A stretch of 10,114 nucleotides of DNA. It comes from Campylobacter concisus. Its GTDB lineage: Bacteria; Campylobacterota; Campylobacteria; Campylobacterales; Campylobacteraceae. Where the stretch lies: contig JAHADO010000030.1 in NCBI GenBank assembly GCA_018375265.1, forward strand, positions 1 to 10,114. Direction: 5' to 3'. Positions 8,003-10,114 of the stretch are shown here, piece by piece; the stretch's first letter is position 1, and each line of letters opens with the position of its first letter. The notes below the pieces were generated by a model. It was not told the origin of the DNA and searched no databases. It was given only the letters and a program-made list of their open reading frames with translations. Made by a program: the position numbers and the translations under genes.

Positions 8003-9423
8003 GTATATTTTTAAGTCTAAGCACAGTTTTATTTATCTTTGCACTTGCTTTTTATGTGATCACTTGCTTTCAGTGGTTTTCATATAGGCCTGAGCGCGTG
8101 CTCTTTCACTTCACAAAGCCCGCTTGGCATGTCTTTTTCTTCATCGTGCCGCTGGTGCTATTTTACACGACTGGCAAGTGGTTTTTTATCTACTTTTACT
8201 TTGCGCTTTTGCCAGCTCTTTATCTGTGGCATAAAAAACTTGATAAAAAGCTAGTCTTTACTGGTAGGATCAAGCACTTTTTTGTGATCCTTGCTTGCGC
8301 CATCATCTTAAATTACGCTTTAAATTTCATCATCCACAAGGCGTTTTTGGCTCCTATGCCGCTTTTTGTCTTGGTCGTGAGCCTATTTTTTAGTGAAATT
8401 TTAGAAAAAATCAAATTTCAAGGCTTTAAAAACAAGGCGCTTAAAAAACTAGGCGCAAACAAAGAGCTAAAGATCATTTTGATCACAGCAAGCTACGGCA
8501 AAACGAGCATCAAAAATTTCTTATTTGAAATTTTAAAAGATAGCTTTGCCTGTTATAAAACGCCTCGCAGCGTAAATACAATGGCTGGTATCATCAAAGA
8601 TATCAATGAAAATTTAAGCGAGCAAACGCAAATTTACATCGCAGAAGCAGGCGCTAGGCTAAAGGGCGACATCCTAGAGATCACTAAATTTCTAAATCCG
8701 CAAATCGTCATCGTTGGCGAGATCGGCGCTCAGCACATAGAGTACTTTAAAACGCTTGATAATATCCGCGCGACAAAGCTCGAGGCGTTGCAAAGCGCTC
8801 GCTTACAAATGGCATTTTTACATAGCTCGACAAAAAAAGAGGCAAGCGAAAATGTGGAAATTTACGATGAAAATTTAAAAGATATAAATGCAAATTTAGA
8901 TGGAATTTCATTTACGCTTGATGGTGAAAACTACGCCTCGCCACTACTTGGCAAATTTAACGCTACAAATTTAGCCGTTTGCATCAAGGTGGCAAGATAC
9001 CTAAAAATGAGCGATGAGGCGATAAATAGTGCGCTATCTAAGATGAAAAACGTCGAGCACCGCCTAAGCAAGATCGAGGCTGGCGGCAAGCTAATAATCG
9101 ATGATAGCTTTAATGGGAATTTCTCAGGCATGAGCGCAAGCTATGAGCTTGTAAGTACTTACGCTGGCAGAAAAGTGCTGCTAACGCCTGGTATCGTCGA
9201 GAGCGATGCAGAGCAAAATGCAAATTTAGCCAAGGTGATAAATGAAATTTTTGACCTAGTCATCATCACAAGCTCGCTAAACGCCCAAACTCTGCTAAAA
9301 CATATCGTAAAGCCAAAGATCATCATCCTAAAGGACAAGAACAAAATGCAAGAAATTTTAGCCCAAAACACGCATGCTGGCGATCTTATACTTTTTTCAA
9401 ACGACGCACCGAGTTTTATATGA
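7999..9423 (+). CDS. murF: MurF-type Mur ligase (UDP-MurNAc-tripeptide--D-Ala-D-Ala ligase) with N-terminal membrane domain
   Basis: The catalytic part (about 155-474) is a Mur ligase: P-loop ITASYGKTS at 162-170 (K168), YIAEAGA at 213-219, GEIGAQHIEYF at 240-250, GKFNATNLAV at 318-327, VEHRLSKIE at 352-360 and IIDDSFNGNFSGM at 366-378, followed by a C-terminal Rossmann-like domain. The DDSFNGN motif resembles MurF's DDSYNAN more than other Mur ligases, and ddl lies nearby, which supports MurF. MurF joins D-Ala-D-Ala to the UDP-MurNAc-tripeptide. Unusually, residues 1-135 hold about five hydrophobic segments (near 5-25, 43-58, 60-76, 92-112 and 116-133), which would anchor the enzyme to the inner membrane. 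The motifs are divergent from the textbook GSNGKTT, as I recall for Campylobacter homologues. It starts in an ATGA overlap with the hydrolase and ends in one with the next gene. Another Mur-ligase-like role is possible but less likely. Confidence 0.88.
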   Translation: MSIFLSLSTVLFIFALAFYVITCFQWFSYRPERVLFHFTKPAWHVFFFIVPLVLFYTTGKWFFIYFYFALLPALYLWHKKLDKKLVFTGRIKHFFVILACAIILNYALNFIIHKAFLAPMPLFVLVVSLFFSEILEKIKFQGFKNKALKKLGANKELKIILITASYGKTSIKNFLFEILKDSFACYKTPRSVNTMAGIIKDINENLSEQTQIYIAEAGARLKGDILEITKFLNPQIVIVGEIGAQHIEYFKTLDNIRATKLEALQSARLQMAFLHSSTKKEASENVEIYDENLKDINANLDGISFTLDGENYASPLLGKFNATNLAVCIKVARYLKMSDEAINSALSKMKNVEHRLSKIEAGGKLIIDDSFNGNFSGMSASYELVSTYAGRKVLLTPGIVESDAEQNANLAKVINEIFDLVIITSSLNAQTLLKHIVKPKIIILKDKNKMQEILAQNTHAGDLILFSNDAPSFI

Positions 9424-9875
9424 AAAAGATAGTTTTTTTAGCTCTAATCTTAAGCTTGGCCTCAGGCTTTGACATCGATGACTATGACAGGGGCAATGAG
9501 GCTAGAAGCGCCGGAGACTACGCAACTGCGTATGAAATTTTTTACGATGGTTGCGAGCAAAAAGATGTGCTTTCGTGCGAGGCTTTGGGCGATATGTTTG
9601 TAAATGAAGAGATAAACGAGCAGATGGATGGAGATCTTAAAAAGCACTCAAATATCGAGCTTGGAGTGAGTTATTTTATGAAAAGCTGCGACCTTGGCTA
9701 TCAAAACGCCTGCGATGACGTACTAAGCCTAAAGGACGATCTAAATATCACCTTGCCATCTGGCGTATATGAAAACGCCAAGGCTAGGTATGACGAGCTT
9801 TTTGAAGAGTTTAAAGAGCAAGAGGCAAATAAGACGATTGAAGATGAAGAGCCAAAAGAGAGGGCTAAAAAGTAA
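9420..9875 (+). CDS. Small secreted Sel1/Hcp-like repeat protein
   Basis: A 151-residue protein with a typical signal peptide (MKK, hydrophobic run to about residue 14, likely cleavage near SLASG), so exported to the periplasm. No lipobox cysteine is present. The mature part has Sel1-like helical repeats in which cysteines are spaced by seven residues: C45/C53 in CEQKDVLSC and C90/C98 in CDLGYQNAC. That spacing is the hallmark of the disulfide-linked repeats of Helicobacter cysteine-rich proteins (Hcp). Only about two repeats fit, fewer than in most Hcp proteins. The tail from 115 is highly charged and helical, ending in KERAKK. The ATG at 9420 overlaps the murF stop as ATGA, so it is translated with the wall operon. 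Function is unknown; Sel1-like proteins often act as binding scaffolds. Confidence 0.8.
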   Translation: MKKIVFLALILSLASGFDIDDYDRGNEARSAGDYATAYEIFYDGCEQKDVLSCEALGDMFVNEEINEQMDGDLKKHSNIELGVSYFMKSCDLGYQNACDDVLSLKDDLNITLPSGVYENAKARYDELFEEFKEQEANKTIEDEEPKERAKK

Positions 9876-9912
9876 ATTTAAGCTTGTGAGATTAAATTTA
9901 AACTAATTTTTT
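9873..9912 (+). terminator. Weak candidate intrinsic terminator after the rightward operon
   Basis: TAAATTTAA (9873-9881) and TTAAATTTA (9892-9900) can form a 9-bp stem with a 10-base loop, followed six bases later by a run of six T (9907-9912). The stem starts on the stop codon of the Sel1-like gene. It contains only A-T pairs, so it would be weak, and AAATTT words are common throughout this genome segment. Placement is right for the operon end. Confidence 0.3.
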
Positions 9913-10077
9913 CGTGGCATAGAAATTGATCTATTTGGAATAAATTTAATCAATAAATTTACTTGAATGATAGAGTAAAGCTGTTTTACGTTGCGAAACC
10001 GCAAATTTAGCTTCGCTCTAACGATTAGTCAAACAAGCATAAACACGAAAATTTTACTGCTTTCTTCATCATAAATT
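9876..10077. other. Intergenic stretch without a recognisable gene
   Basis: About 200 AT-rich bases between the Sel1-like gene and a possible minus-strand gene end. No tRNA, open frame of useful length or clear promoter is seen. It holds the weak terminator candidate at its left end, a 6-bp inverted repeat ATTGAT/ATCAAT (9925-9930 and 9949-9954), an 11-bp inverted repeat AAGTAAATTTA/TAAATTTACTT (9870-9880 and 9954-9964) and the composite hairpin at 9972-10019. Confidence 0.5.
9972..10019. other. Composite hairpin in the downstream intergenic region
   Basis: AGAGTAAAGCT (9972-9982) pairs with AGCTTCGCTCT (10009-10019) at 9 of 11 positions, with a two-base mismatch in the middle. Inside it, TTGCG (9991-9995) and CGCAA (10000-10004) form a perfect 5-bp apical stem closing an AAAC loop. 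The parts are joined by an asymmetric internal loop. No T run follows on either strand, so it is not a standard terminator. It could be a structured RNA, a transcript-end processing hairpin between converging genes, or chance. Confidence 0.3.
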
Positions 10078-10114
10078 TCACTCGTCTATCGCCTTTGATA
10101 TCTTTTCTAAATTT
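10078..10114 (-). CDS. Possible C-terminal end of a minus-strand gene running off the window
   Basis: On the minus strand one frame reads NLEKISKAIDE and then TGA at 10080-10078. The composition and codons (ATA, AAG, GAC, GAG) look like ordinary coding sequence here, whereas the other two frames read basic or stop at once. It would converge on the rightward operon. Eleven codons are too few to name a product or to be sure it is a gene. Confidence 0.35.
   Translation of the reverse strand, partial: NLEKISKAIDE

Noticed and set aside
9870..9964. Repeated AAATTT-containing inverted repeats as a mobile-element footprint
   Set aside because: AAATTT words occur throughout the window, including inside genes. 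No transposase or target-site duplication is present.
1..10114. Phase-variable homopolymer tracts, CRISPR array, tRNA or rRNA genes
   Set aside because: No long G or C tract, no regularly spaced direct repeats, and no tRNA- or rRNA-like sequence were seen on reading both strands.

Overview
The window looks like a chromosomal segment of a Campylobacter, closest in feel to the C. concisus group. The evidence is moderately AT-rich DNA with very frequent AAATTT words, RuvA, Ddl and MurJ sequences of the epsilonproteobacterial type, and a gene order that, from memory, matches the C. jejuni block murF - hydrolase - small protein - ddl - ruvA - DUF342 gene // murJ - cysS - msbA. No search was run, so the species is an inference.

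Layout. A divergent intergenic region at 3273-3394 splits the window. Leftwards on the minus strand run murJ (lipid II flippase), cysS (cysteinyl-tRNA synthetase) and the start of msbA (lipid A/LPS flippase ABC transporter). They overlap end to start and are probably one transcript. As written, the msbA reading frame is broken by a TAA at codon 58 and another at codon 161, and the sequence stops looking like msbA in the last ~24 bases at the window edge.

Rightwards on the plus strand run a FapA/DUF342-family gene, ruvA (Holliday junction helicase subunit) and ddl (D-Ala-D-Ala ligase). After a 64-base gap come a Phd/YefM-type small protein, an alpha/beta hydrolase, a MurF-like Mur ligase with an N-terminal membrane domain, and a small secreted Sel1/Hcp-like cysteine-paired protein. 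Four junctions overlap, three of them as ATGA. The 64-base gap carries a probable -10 element and a tandem 12-bp repeat with an embedded palindrome, which looks like an operator for the Phd-like protein. From 9876 to the end there is no complete gene: a weak AT-rich terminator candidate, a composite hairpin, and the possible last 11 codons of a minus-strand gene.

How the genes fit together. Ddl makes D-Ala-D-Ala, MurF adds it to the UDP-MurNAc-tripeptide, and MurJ flips the finished lipid II. With MsbA for LPS, the block is mainly envelope biogenesis, with housekeeping genes (cysS, ruvA) embedded. There is no phage, transposase, CRISPR array, tRNA or rRNA. Most of the window is ordinary conserved chromosome. 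The points most worth a second look are the interrupted msbA, the solitary antitoxin-like gene with its operator-like repeat inside a cell-wall operon, the membrane-anchored MurF, and the coupled secreted Sel1-like protein.
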